The notes: generated from the letters alone by a model not told the origin. 64,000 nucleotides of DNA from Syntrophorhabdus sp. PtaU1.Bin058 (GCA_002067975.1 MVRS01000258.1:1-64000), one strand, 5' to 3'; positions 44,533 to 53,244 are shown, numbered from the stretch's first letter. A program made the numbers and translations.

Positions 44533-45597
44533 TTACTTGCCGGCCAGCTGCTTATTATATTTCTCTATAGCTTTTCTCATCGCATCCACAAATTTCTTTG
44601 CAGGGTAACCTTTGGCCTCCATGCTCTTTATCCATTCGTTCGCAAGCGGGGCAACCTGCTGCTCCCAGCGTTTCTGCTCCTCAGGGCTAAGGTATATAAA
44701 CTCCATACCCTTCTGTTTGCCCAGTTCAAACCCTACCTTGTCGGCATCATTCCAAGCCTTTCCAACAATATCGGTGCCTACTGTGCCGCTGCATTCATCT
44801 ATCACCTTCTGGAGGTCCTTGGGCAGACTGTTATATTTTTCTTTGTTCATGGCCACAAAGAACCACTGTACGTAAAGGTTTGACATTGTTACGTATTTTG
44901 TTGCCTCATAAAGCTTATACGTTGCAATTGCCTCACCGGGAAAGACCGTTGCGTCTATCGTGCCTTTCGACAGGGCGAGATAGGATTCTGAGGATGGCAT
45001 TGAAACCGGGGATGCGCCTAAGGCCTTCATAATATCACCTATTCCGCCAGGGGCCCTCACTATCAAACCCTTAACCTCTTCCATTTTTTTAACGGGCTTT
45101 CGCGTAAAAAGCTGTCCTGGTCCTTGCGAGAACAACCAAAGAAGCTTTACGTCAGCATATTCTTTCCTGAGTTCCGGAAATTCATCGTATAGGTCCATCC
45201 AGGCTCGGCTTGCAACCCAGGAGGACTTAGCACCCAACAACGGAATTTGCGTACCCTCGCTCATCGGGAAACGACCTATATAGTATGGCCCCGCATCCAA
45301 GACAATGTCGGCAGCGCCTGCCTTGACGGCATCGTACATTGTGGTCGATTTTGCGAGGGCACCACTCGGGTAGATATTAACTTTAAGCCTGCCTTTGCTT
45401 TTTTGTTCAACCAAATTCTTCCACGGTAATACTGCATTTTTATGAAACCAGGAAACTTCCGGAAAAAGGTGGTTAAGACTCAATTCGATAGGCTTTTCAG
45501 CTGCAGAAACCGGCAAGACAATGACGAATGCTGCTACGATAAATGCCAGAATTACAATAATACCGCCAACCCCATAAAAAAAACTTCTTCTTCTCAT
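44533..45597 (-). CDS. dctP: TRAP transporter substrate-binding protein DctP, importer 2
   Basis: 354 residues with a long N-terminal signal sequence (positively charged MRRRSFF, hydrophobic to about 32, cleavage after VSAAE). Mature part: LNHLFPEVSWFHKNAVLPW, ligand-arginine region LIVRAPGGIGDIMKALGASPVSMP core (VRAPGG...GASPVSMPSSE). It binds the substrate fed to the MmgE/PrpD - oxidase - methyltransferase string downstream. GGAGGTTGTT lies before the ATG. Confidence 0.94.
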   Translation of the reverse strand: MRRRSFFYGVGGIIVILAFIVAAFVIVLPVSAAEKPIELSLNHLFPEVSWFHKNAVLPWKNLVEQKSKGRLKVNIYPSGALAKSTTMYDAVKAGAADIVLDAGPYYIGRFPMSEGTQIPLLGAKSSWVASRAWMDLYDEFPELRKEYADVKLLWLFSQGPGQLFTRKPVKKMEEVKGLIVRAPGGIGDIMKALGASPVSMPSSESYLALSKGTIDATVFPGEAIATYKLYEATKYVTMSNLYVQWFFVAMNKEKYNSLPKDLQKVIDECSGTVGTDIVGKAWNDADKVGFELGKQKGMEFIYLSPEEQKRWEQQVAPLANEWIKSMEAKGYPAKKFVDAMRKAIEKYNKQLAGK

Positions 45598-45684
45598 AAC
45601 AACCTCCTGAAAGTTATTCCGGTCTTTTACAACCGTTGCCTCATAAACCCCTTAGTTTGAGATCTGCCCCTTATGTGGTTCTTT

Positions 45685-46326
45685 TCAGAAAACAATCCGC
45701 TCCATTGAAGCGAGGTTCTCCCTTGCGTCCCGAATGTGCATTTCTGTCAGTGTCTTGATTTCTGCAATATCCTTCGCCTTATAGGCGGCAAGTATTTTCT
45801 TGTGTTCGTTTAATGACTGTTGAACCCCATCGGGCGCACTCAGAGCTATTGCCCTCAGCCATTGAAACTTATCTACAAGGCCTGAAATCACCTCTATAAA
45901 CACCTTTGAATTCGTTGTACGGTACAGGATCTCATGAAATTCCGTTTCATAGCGAATGACGTTGTAAAAATCGTTCTTTTCTATATATCCCTCCACCTTT
46001 TCGATGTTCTGTTCCAACTCTGCGATAATATTATCAGTAAGCCCCTCTACGATAAGGGGGATGGCAAAATCCTCAATTACCTGACGAATGGCAAAATAGT
46101 CATAGGCCTCCTCTCGAGAGAGCTTACGTACTATGTAGCCCAGCTTATTTTTACATTCGACCAGCTTTTCATTTTCGAGCATCAATAAGGCTTCCCTGAC
46201 CGGTGTCCTGCCGATACCGAGCTCTTTTGCAAGTTCAAAGTCAAATAGACTTTCCCCTGGTTTTACCTGTAAAAAGATTATCTTGTCTTTTATGGCCTTG
46301 TATGCTTGATGGCGTAGGGTCTTCAT
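45685..46326 (-). CDS. GntR-family (FCD) transcriptional regulator
   Basis: 213 residues. N-terminal winged helix (KAIKDKIIFLQVKPGESLFD, ELGIGRTPVREALLMLE) and C-terminal FCD ligand domain (ETEFHEILYRTTNSKVFIEV with metal/ligand His). FCD regulators sense organic acids. First gene of the string, 87 bp ahead of dctP, so it probably controls the pathway. A near-palindrome just upstream (46343-46362) is a candidate autoregulatory site. Confidence 0.93.
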   Translation of the reverse strand: MKTLRHQAYKAIKDKIIFLQVKPGESLFDFELAKELGIGRTPVREALLMLENEKLVECKNKLGYIVRKLSREEAYDYFAIRQVIEDFAIPLIVEGLTDNIIAELEQNIEKVEGYIEKNDFYNVIRYETEFHEILYRTTNSKVFIEVISGLVDKFQWLRAIALSAPDGVQQSLNEHKKILAAYKAKDIAEIKTLTEMHIRDARENLASMERIVF

Positions 46327-46342
46327 AATTTATATATTTTAC

Positions 46343-46362
46343 AATATATTTGAAAATATATT
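46343..46362. promoter_or_regulatory. AT-rich inverted repeat upstream of the GntR regulator
   Basis: AATATATTT, two bases, AAATATATT: perfect 9-bp arms, 17 bp before the regulator's start codon (minus strand). In such an AT-rich gap chance inverted repeats are common, so this is a candidate only. The rest of the 246-bp gap 46327-46572 shows no gene. Confidence 0.35.
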
Positions 46363-46572
46363 TATACATATATATTAGCCATCACTTCCTGTCAAGCACT
46401 TTTTCTGCGACTTTCCGGAATTTTCGGCCGAGATGTTGCCTTTATCATGGATTCAGACGAGACAGGTTCCCGTAACTATTATATTTTTATTAAAAAGTTC
46501 TTTGCATTTTTTTTCAGCGGGTGTAGTATGGAATGATATAAAAATCATCACATCCGAACAAGGAGGTGGGGG

Positions 46573-47067
46573 ATGATCCCTGAGCAGGAGCTTAATAAGG
46601 GGTTGCTGACCATGAAGATAATCTGGTTTGGGATGTTGATGTCGCTGGCCATATACCTGTTTATGGGACTCCAGCTCGCGACCGGCCTTAAATCTTCTAT
46701 AGACAAAGACAACTTTGCCATACTCAGAATGGTTCTTTATGCTGTCGCATTCGTCACTTTGATTGCCACCAGGTATATCAGAAGGCTTGTCTTGTATGCA
46801 AAGGGCAAATACAGGCAATCGGCTCAGACGCCACAACACCCGGTGCTTCAAAGGTATGTAGGCGCCATGGTCGTATCGCTGGCCCTGTCGGAAAGCATCG
46901 GGATTTATGGCCTGGTGCTGTTCCTCCTTGGAAAAAATACCATTGACCTTTATCTGCCCATTCTGGTATCAGCCGCTGCCATGGTCATGTACCGGCCCAG
47001 GAAGGATGAACTGCTCAGCATGGCCCAGGATATGGAGGACTCAGCCACCGGCGGAACAATGCCATAA
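46573..47067 (+). CDS. Conserved membrane protein, function unknown
   Basis: 164 residues with four predicted membrane helices (about 15-37, 48-67, 92-112, 116-134) and polar ends; MAQDMEDSATGG at the C-terminus is cytosolic if the N-terminus is in. AAGGAGGTGG gives a strong ribosome site. No family recognised. It is alone, facing the regulator's promoter on one side and the LysM transglycosylase on the other. A role in energy or ion transport is possible but there is no direct evidence. Confidence 0.75.
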   Translation: MIPEQELNKGLLTMKIIWFGMLMSLAIYLFMGLQLATGLKSSIDKDNFAILRMVLYAVAFVTLIATRYIRRLVLYAKGKYRQSAQTPQHPVLQRYVGAMVVSLALSESIGIYGLVLFLLGKNTIDLYLPILVSAAAMVMYRPRKDELLSMAQDMEDSATGGTMP

Positions 47068-47131
47068 TCCCAATATAATTTGCTCTTCACATGGGGAAGG
47101 ATTGTAATTCCGTTATGGTTTACTGCGGGGT

Positions 47132-48808
47132 TTAACCTTCGTCCTGCGGGATCCTGAGTTTCATGTTGGCAGATATCCTGTTGCTTTTCAATCTGTTCAG
47201 TGATTTAAGGCTTGCCACGTCTGTACCGTATTTGCTGGAGATAGACCCGAGGGTCTCGCCCTTTTTGACTACGTGATACTTGACCTTCGGCGTCTGCTTT
47301 TTCTGCGAATAACCGGCAAGCTTCAGCTTCATATTAGGGTAGACCCTGTCATTCTTCAGGTTGTTCATCGACCTCAGGCTCGCAACGTCGATGCCGTATT
47401 TATCGGAGATAGACCCGAGGGTCTCGCCCTTTTTGACTACGTGATAGGTCTTTTGTTTTTCATGCCGTGACTGCGCGGTCTCTTTTGCAGCCCCGGATTT
47501 TGACGCAACCCGCGTTCTGGCAGTGCCCTTTGCAACCTCTGCCTTTACCCTTACCGGGCCCGTGTATCTCGGGATCTGTATTTTCATTCCCGGTTTTACT
47601 GTCATCTCATCGTCATAACTGTTAACCAAGCATATGTCCTCGCTCCTGACGCCGTATCTTTTGGCAATCTTTGCGATGGTATCCTTCCTCTTGACCCTGT
47701 ATGTAATAAGACTCTTGATCTTCCTCTGACCTTCCATTGCCGTTTTAAGGTTTTCGGCAAACTCCTCTTCGTCAAGGGATGCAGGTAGTTTTATCGTATA
47801 GAGTTGAAGGTGCGGAGGCGTTATGCCCCGGACGATCTCAGGATTATATGATTTGACGCTGGCGACATCCAGCGATGCGGCCTTTGCAACGGCAGAAAGA
47901 GGCGTCCCGCCGGGCACCTTGATCTCTCCAAACTGTACCGGCTGGTCATAGGTTATGCTTTCGAAACCGAATTTTTCAGGGTCCTTTGCAATGATCGCCG
48001 CTGCTATCAGTCTCGGTATATATTCACGGGTCTCCCTCGGGAGGGTATTGTACTTCACGAGTTCCCAGAAGTCGTTCGTGTTATGCTTCTCTATCGCCTT
48101 CTCAATCCTTCTTTCACCGGCGTTATAACCTGCAGCGGCAAGATACCAGCAACCGAACTGATTAAAAAGGTCCCGCAGATATTTCGCAGCAGCGACGGTT
48201 GATTTTTCAGGGTCTCTCCTTTCGTCAATCCAGTAATTCACCTTCAGGCCGTACCGTTCGCCGGTTGCATAGATAAATTGCCACGGCCCCGATGCCTTTG
48301 CCGTCGAATATGCCTTTGGGTTGAAACCGCTCTCGATCATCGCAAGGTAGACAAGGTCTTCAGGCATCCCGTTCTTTCTCAGGATCTCCTTGATAACAGG
48401 GACATACTGTTTGGACCTCCTGAGCCAGTTACCGAAGACCTTTCTCTTGTCTTCGGTAAACCACCGTATGTTATATTTCACCGCGTCATTAAATACGATA
48501 GGGATGTCAAAATCACGAGCATAATCATATCCCAGGAGCACAGAGATATCATCGTCTTCGTTCGTCACCCCGGTATCTTTTCTGTAAAGATAATCCTCAT
48601 TTTTTATAGACTCGGGATCCTTTTTTACAACGGGCATGGTCTTCTTAGGGGTACCCGTTTCCACGCGCCTGACCTGCTCCGGAGGATTTGTGCTGTAAGC
48701 GGCTATGCTGTCGCCGGTATATTGGCTGTTGCCCGTTGCCACGTGCGTATTCGACGCACAACCGGCAAGGACCAGCAGGGCAAGGACTATCGGGATATAT
48801 TGTCTCAT
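47132..48808 (-). CDS. mltD: MltD-like lytic transglycosylase with C-terminal LysM repeats
   Basis: 558 residues. Lipoprotein signal MRQYIPIVLALLVLAGC from the ATG at 48806-48808, which has GAGGCG upstream; an ATG at 48841 is weaker. SLT domain around 145-270 with catalytic Glu in VYLAMIESGFNP, then SGPWQFIYATGERYGL and YLAAAGYNAGERRI. A LysM-like segment near 320-365 and three LysM domains at the end (YRVKRKDTIAKIAKRYG; YHVVKKGETLGSIS twice). It cuts peptidoglycan glycan chains and holds onto them through LysM. The last two LysM units share a 42-bp identical DNA stretch. Confidence 0.93.
   Translation of the reverse strand: MRQYIPIVLALLVLAGCASNTHVATGNSQYTGDSIAAYSTNPPEQVRRVETGTPKKTMPVVKKDPESIKNEDYLYRKDTGVTNEDDDISVLLGYDYARDFDIPIVFNDAVKYNIRWFTEDKRKVFGNWLRRSKQYVPVIKEILRKNGMPEDLVYLAMIESGFNPKAYSTAKASGPWQFIYATGERYGLKVNYWIDERRDPEKSTVAAAKYLRDLFNQFGCWYLAAAGYNAGERRIEKAIEKHNTNDFWELVKYNTLPRETREYIPRLIAAAIIAKDPEKFGFESITYDQPVQFGEIKVPGGTPLSAVAKAASLDVASVKSYNPEIVRGITPPHLQLYTIKLPASLDEEEFAENLKTAMEGQRKIKSLITYRVKRKDTIAKIAKRYGVRSEDICLVNSYDDEMTVKPGMKIQIPRYTGPVRVKAEVAKGTARTRVASKSGAAKETAQSRHEKQKTYHVVKKGETLGSISDKYGIDVASLRSMNNLKNDRVYPNMKLKLAGYSQKKQTPKVKYHVVKKGETLGSISSKYGTDVASLKSLNRLKSNRISANMKLRIPQDEG
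47237..47446. repeat. 42-bp identical repeat inside the LysM region of mltD
   Basis: Positions 47237-47278 and 47405-47446 are identical over 42 bp (both run from GGAGATAGACC to CTACGTGATA). They code for the YHVVKKGETLGSIS part of the last two LysM units. The flanking DNA is less alike, which suggests recent duplication or gene conversion. Confidence 0.9.
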
Positions 48809-48944
48809 ACGCCTCAACCTAATATCAATAGCAAGATTCATACCACTTGTTGCCTGTTACTCTCTTGATGATAAAAAATTATTCATCATTATGTCAACAA
48901 AAAAACTCTTTAAATTTATTTTGTCTATTTAGTCTGTCTAAAAT

Positions 48945-49029
48945 CGCATATCGCATATCGTATGTCGTAGAAACCTCAGAAGGTTCTTTTGCAGTTCACT
49001 ATATACGATATACTATATACGAAATACTA
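48945..49029. repeat. Family B two-armed heptamer element, copy 2, starting at the fmt stop codon
   Basis: Reads in reverse: the fmt TAG stop (49027-49029) begins the right arm CGAAATA, CTATATA, CGATATA, CTATATA (48999-49026); core CAAAAGAACCTTC...AGGTTTC; then CGTAGAA, CGTATGT, CGCATAT, CGCATAT (48945-48972). Same core word CAAAAGAACC and the same placement at a stop codon as copy 1 at 27946. Confidence 0.9.
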
Positions 49030-49953
49030 TTTTAGTGTCTTCCCAACCAGTCCCCTGTACCCCTGAGCAAAGTCATAGGCCCTCATGCGCTTCTTGTTCT
49101 CGAGCTGTACCTCCCGGACATTCAGGAGCCCTTTCGCGGTTGCAACGAAAAAACCCTCTTTTGTTATTCCCGTGACAACTCCCTGCCCGGTCTCCCCCTG
49201 CATTATCCCTTCTTCAGCCTCTGCGTCAAAGATCTTCATCATCCTTCCGTCAAGGGACGTATACGCAGTGGGCCATAGAACAAAGGCCCTGACCTGCCGT
49301 TCGATCTCTATGGCGCCCTTTGACCAGTCGATCCTGCCCATCTCCTTGGTAATAATGGGCGTGTAGGTTGCGTCTTCGTGCCTCTGGTCGCTCCCCTCCG
49401 GCATCCCCTCCGTACCGATACGTCTTACGATCTCCGGGAGTATCTCAGCTACCCTCGCGGAAAGCCTGTCTGAGAGATCGATCATGTTCTCGCCTTTTTT
49501 TATTGACACACGTTCCTGGTATATGATCCTGCCTTCGTCCATCTTCTCGTTCATGATGATAAGCGTGATGCCGGTCTCCTCATCACCGTTCAGGATTGCC
49601 CACTGCATGGGAGAAGGCCCCCGGTATAACGGAAGGAGTGACGGATGGACGTTGACGGGTCCTATTGCCGGCAGATCGAGGACCCACCTTGGGACGATCA
49701 GCCCGAAGGACGCAACGACAAAGAGCTCCGGGTCGTATTCTTTGATCCTCTGTGCCTCTTCATCTTTAAAGGAGTTTATCTCTATGAGGGGCAAACCAAG
49801 CTCCAGGGCGGCCCTCTTCACCTCATTGTCGTCAAGGATATATCCCCTGCCCTTGGGCTTCGATCTCTTTGTGACAACGCAGGTTATGTGTTCACGGATT
49901 GACTTCAGGGGCGGTACCGAAAAGGCCGAGGACCCGAAAAAGATGATCTTCAT
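49027..49953 (-). CDS. fmt: Methionyl-tRNA formyltransferase
   Basis: 308 residues. Adds a formyl group to initiator Met-tRNA. Conserved N-terminus KIIFFGSSAFSVPPL, formyl-site block VNVHPSLLPLYRGPSPMQWA (SLLPxYRG with the Asn-His pair) and GDEETGITLIIMNEKMDEG. C-terminal OB fold follows (VVTGITKEGFFVATAKG). It overlaps def by 4 bp, the standard def-fmt pair. The final residue is followed at once by a repeat element. Confidence 0.96.
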   Translation of the reverse strand: MKIIFFGSSAFSVPPLKSIREHITCVVTKRSKPKGRGYILDDNEVKRAALELGLPLIEINSFKDEEAQRIKEYDPELFVVASFGLIVPRWVLDLPAIGPVNVHPSLLPLYRGPSPMQWAILNGDEETGITLIIMNEKMDEGRIIYQERVSIKKGENMIDLSDRLSARVAEILPEIVRRIGTEGMPEGSDQRHEDATYTPIITKEMGRIDWSKGAIEIERQVRAFVLWPTAYTSLDGRMMKIFDAEAEEGIMQGETGQGVVTGITKEGFFVATAKGLLNVREVQLENKKRMRAYDFAQGYRGLVGKTLK

Positions 49954-50450
49954 TTTCCGCCTTTAAGGTACTTCTTCTTAAAGAGGTCCTTCTTGACGGG
50001 ACTCAGATGGTCGATGAAGAGTATCCCGTTCAGGTGGTCGATCTCATGCTGGATCGCCCGCGCAAGCTGGCCCTCACATTCGATCTCTATCGTTTCACCT
50101 TCCAGGTTGACACCGCGCGCGAGTACCTTCTTTGCCCTTTTTATGTATTCATAAAATTTTGGCAGGCTCAGGCACCCTTCTTCGGCGGTCTCCTCGGAAT
50201 CGGTCTCGACAATGACAGGGTTGATGAGGACAATATGCCTGTTCTCCTGTTTGTTGAGATGTTCTTCGATGGTGATCAGCCTGATCGGGACCCCGACCTG
50301 GTTTGCGGCAAGGCCTGCCCCATTCGAGAGCCTCATTGTCTCGATCATATCCCCGGAAAGCTTCAGGATCTCTTCGGTAACGTTTTTAACGGGCTCGGCG
50401 ATCTTCCTGAGTACGGGGTCAGGGAATGTTCTTATCTCAATAAATGCCAT
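49950..50450 (-). CDS. def: Peptide deformylase
   Basis: 166 residues. Removes the formyl group from new proteins. All three metal-site motifs are present: GAGLAANQVG, EEGCLSLP and QHEIDHLNG, with Cys of motif 2 and both His of motif 3 as iron ligands. First gene of def-fmt. It begins about 100 bp from a CTATTCA repeat. Confidence 0.96.
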   Translation of the reverse strand: MAFIEIRTFPDPVLRKIAEPVKNVTEEILKLSGDMIETMRLSNGAGLAANQVGVPIRLITIEEHLNKQENRHIVLINPVIVETDSEETAEEGCLSLPKFYEYIKRAKKVLARGVNLEGETIEIECEGQLARAIQHEIDHLNGILFIDHLSPVKKDLFKKKYLKGGK

Positions 50451-50534
50451 CTATATTTTTAAAACATATTATTGCCCGTATAGTCAATAAAAGTGCTGAA
50501 GGCATGCAACGAGGAACAAGGGCAACAGTGTGCT

Positions 50535-50570
50535 TGCTGACTGCTGACGGCTATTCACTATTCACTGCCT
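50535..50570. repeat. Heptamer element overlapping the end of the DUF1638 gene
   Basis: TGCTGAC twice (50535-50548), then CTATTCA twice (50551-50564), then CTGCCTCT. The first CTA of the CTATTCA units is the stop codon (TAG) of the DUF1638 gene on the minus strand, and the units code for its last residues (AVNSE). Confidence 0.9.
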
Positions 50571-51252
50571 CTGTCAGGAAGCTCTCCTGCTTAACGGGTT
50601 CGGCATCCTCTACGATAATGAAGTCTTCATCCCATGGGCCCCGGATCAATTCCCGGAAAAGCGTCGGGGAACCCTCCAGTTCCTCATAGGCGATGCCGAG
50701 GAATTCGGCGTTCCTGCGGGCCGTCTCTCCGTATTGCTCCAGGGATGGACCCCCGCCGGTATTGATGAACGCGATCCTTGTATAATTCTTCAGCTCTTCA
50801 TGGATCAACCATTCCGCCTTTTTCCTGCCGTAGGAGCAGGTATAGGACTCGTACTTGGAGATCGGCGTCTCCCCTTTCTCGATCCACCCCGGTGCCAGAT
50901 AGTACGTCCCCGGGCACCTCTGCGACTCCCTGCGATAGGCCTCTGCGGAGCCAAGGAACAGGGAGATGCAGTCATGGACCCTTGGTATGATCAGCGGGAT
51001 CTTCCGTGGCGTGATACCCACGATCCCGTTTCCGCACAATCCGTATCCGAGTATGATGCCGTGATATCCGCCGGCATTGGAGACTGCGTCTACCTCTGAC
51101 TGGAGGGCAATCCGCATGTTTTCGGGCGTCCGGTGCAGGCCGTAATCAAGGAATTTCATGTCAACGCGGTCATCCCCGAGATGCGCGATCTCTTTCTCGA
51201 TAACGGCACAGGCGAGGAGTATATAGCGTCTATCTGCTGAAGGAGAGGCCAT
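50551..51252 (-). CDS. DUF1638 protein linked to the corrinoid activator
   Basis: 233 residues of a family of unknown function. Typical blocks: YILLACAVIEKEI, then LGYGLCGNGIVGI and IIPRVHDCISLFLGS, with Cys and His residues that could bind metal; later TYYLAPGWIEKG and FINTGGGPSLEQYGE. DUF1638 genes are often close to corrinoid methyltransferases and their ASKHA activator, as here (overlaps the activator gene by about 23 bp). Start at 51250-51252 is the nearest Met to the conserved part; an ATG at 51279 is possible. Its C-terminal residues come from a repeat element. Confidence 0.82.
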   Translation of the reverse strand: MASPSADRRYILLACAVIEKEIAHLGDDRVDMKFLDYGLHRTPENMRIALQSEVDAVSNAGGYHGIILGYGLCGNGIVGITPRKIPLIIPRVHDCISLFLGSAEAYRRESQRCPGTYYLAPGWIEKGETPISKYESYTCSYGRKKAEWLIHEELKNYTRIAFINTGGGPSLEQYGETARRNAEFLGIAYEELEGSPTLFRELIRGPWDEDFIIVEDAEPVKQESFLTEAVNSE

Positions 51253-53053
51253 TGATGAACTCGCTGTTGAAGCGCTCATTTGTCGCCAGTTCTTTATGGC
51301 GCGTCGTTTTCGAAATAGTATAGGCCCTTATAAGTGCAGTCCGGAAAAGAAGCGTCATGAGCGCGCCGTACCCCGCGGCATTCCCCACACTGAAGACCCG
51401 GTCAGGATTGACGTTCGGGATCAGCCCGATCGCCGCCGCGCTGTCCCGGTTTACCGAATTGCCGAAGGCGCCCGCGAGATAGACACCGGCTATGTCATCA
51501 TGGGTAATCCCGCGCTCTTCCATGAGGAGGCCGATACCCGTTGCAATCGCACTCTTCGCAAGCTGGACCTCCCTGATGTCACCCTGGCTGACGGTAATAT
51601 CAGCCCCTGTCCCGCTCTCACGGGAACGGACAAGGACAAACTCCCTCCCTGTCTTGCCCTCCTTTATCCTGGCGGCTAACCCGCCGGAGACGGAAGAGAG
51701 TTTCTCCCGCGGCTGCAACCTGCCCGATCTGTCGATGATACCCTTGGAAAGAAGGAGAGCAACGGTATCGATGAGTCCCGATCCGCAGATGCCTTTCGGC
51801 ATAGACCCGTCGATTGTATGTACAACGATTATATCCCCGCTAAGGGTCACGCGGTCTATCGCACCTTTGACAGCCCTCATGCCGTGTTTGATGTGAACGC
51901 CTTCAAATGCCGGTCCCGCTGCGGTAGATGCGGCAGCCAGGCCCTCCCTGTTCCCGAGCACTATCTCCCCGTTCGTACCGAGGTCGATAAACAGGGTCGT
52001 CTCTTCCATCAGGTCCTGTCCTGTGGCAAGGATGCCGGCAACGGTATCCGCCCCGACGAACCCTCCTATAACGGGCAGTATCTCCACGATGGCGGCTGGA
52101 TGTATGTGAATGCCGAGTGCCTGTGCATCCATGAGAGGAAAATATTTTACAAGAGGCACATAAGGGACCGTTCCAAGCGTGGCAGGGTTTACACCGGCGA
52201 AGAGGTGGTTCATCGTGGTGTTCCCCGCTACGGTTACGGAATAGACCTTTTGAGAAGAGGTCTTCGCCTTTTTGCAAAGCCTTTTAACAAGCTCGTTCAC
52301 CGTGTCTGTTGCAAGCGCATGGAGCCTTTTCAATCCGTCTCCCGTTGACGCTGCGATGATGCGGCTTATCACGTCGGCGCCGTAAGATGCCTGCAGGTTT
52401 GTCTCTGTCTCCACGGCGAGAAGACGGCCCGTATGAAGGTCTGCAAGCATGGCCGCCACCGTCGTCGTACCGATATCAATCGCAAGGCCGAGGCAGTCGC
52501 TTTCTCCGGAGCCGGGCCCGATATGGATAATCCTGTCGCGATAGGAGAATACTTCAACCATTCCCTGTCCCTCATCAACGATGCGGGGGAGTTCTTTCAG
52601 CGATGACGCGGTCCCGATTGCCAGCCCTGGTTCAAGGGCCTTCAGCAACAGTTCCTGGTAAGACTTCGGGTCTCCTAAGGTAGGTTTACCGATCTTTACC
52701 GTATGCCGCCTTAACATCGGCTCCGGCTCCTTGTAAAGCTCTACCCCTTTTTTCAGTATCTTGCCTGAGGCCGTCATCAGGTCCGGGACATGGACCTCAA
52801 GGTCTTTATCGCAATATACCTGGCACGCATGATAACGGCTGCCCTGGCCCTTTAGCGGGTGTATCCGCCTTCCGTCTTTTGCGTGGACCTCTCCGTTGAT
52901 CAATTCAACGGTGCATTTACCACACCTGCCCCTGCCGCCGCAGCTCCCTTCGATCGGAATCCCTGACTGCACGATGGTTTCCAGGAGGCCGGCGCCTTTC
53001 TCAAATTGAACAACCGTTTTGATGTCGCGATAGTGTATTGTGAGTTCAGGCAT
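51230..53053 (-). CDS. Corrinoid protein activator (2Fe-2S ferredoxin plus ASKHA ATPase)
   Basis: About 607 residues. From the ATG at 53051-53053: a plant-type 2Fe-2S ferredoxin with C-x5-C-x2-C (GSCGGRGRCGKC) and a fourth Cys about 30 residues later, a linker, then an ASKHA/DUF4445 ATPase with phosphate loop LAIDIGTTTVAAMLAD and later LFIDLGTNGEIVLGN and VYLAGAFGNSV. This is the RACE/RamA-like layout that reduces Co(II) corrinoid proteins back to Co(I) at ATP cost. A TTG at 53065 would add four residues. It is the natural service protein for the corrinoid protein at 37800-38447, though it lies 12.8 kb away. Confidence 0.92.
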   Translation of the reverse strand: MPELTIHYRDIKTVVQFEKGAGLLETIVQSGIPIEGSCGGRGRCGKCTVELINGEVHAKDGRRIHPLKGQGSRYHACQVYCDKDLEVHVPDLMTASGKILKKGVELYKEPEPMLRRHTVKIGKPTLGDPKSYQELLLKALEPGLAIGTASSLKELPRIVDEGQGMVEVFSYRDRIIHIGPGSGESDCLGLAIDIGTTTVAAMLADLHTGRLLAVETETNLQASYGADVISRIIAASTGDGLKRLHALATDTVNELVKRLCKKAKTSSQKVYSVTVAGNTTMNHLFAGVNPATLGTVPYVPLVKYFPLMDAQALGIHIHPAAIVEILPVIGGFVGADTVAGILATGQDLMEETTLFIDLGTNGEIVLGNREGLAAASTAAGPAFEGVHIKHGMRAVKGAIDRVTLSGDIIVVHTIDGSMPKGICGSGLIDTVALLLSKGIIDRSGRLQPREKLSSVSGGLAARIKEGKTGREFVLVRSRESGTGADITVSQGDIREVQLAKSAIATGIGLLMEERGITHDDIAGVYLAGAFGNSVNRDSAAAIGLIPNVNPDRVFSVGNAAGYGALMTLLFRTALIRAYTISKTTRHKELATNERFNSEFINGLSFSR

Positions 53054-53174
53054 ATGAAATATCAACTAAGGTATATCGAACCTGGATATTTGTCAACCGC
53101 GATCGTACAAACCAAATATTTTATGATGTAAAAACGATGGAATCCATAAGTCCTTGTGCATAAGCAGATGCGCT

Positions 53175-53235
53175 CAATATACGATATACGAACTACGATA
53201 TACGATTTGCTGTGAGTTATCAGCTATGAGCCATG
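53175..53235. repeat. Two heptamer arrays (CGATATA and AGCTATG types)
   Basis: 53175-53202: CAATATA, CGATATA, CGAACTA, CGATATA. 53215-53235: AGTTATC, AGCTATG, AGCCATG. Located 9 bp after the stop of the small gene that ends at 53245, and within the gap 53066-53244. The rest of that gap shows no gene. Confidence 0.88.
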
Positions 53236-53244
53236 AACCGCTTG

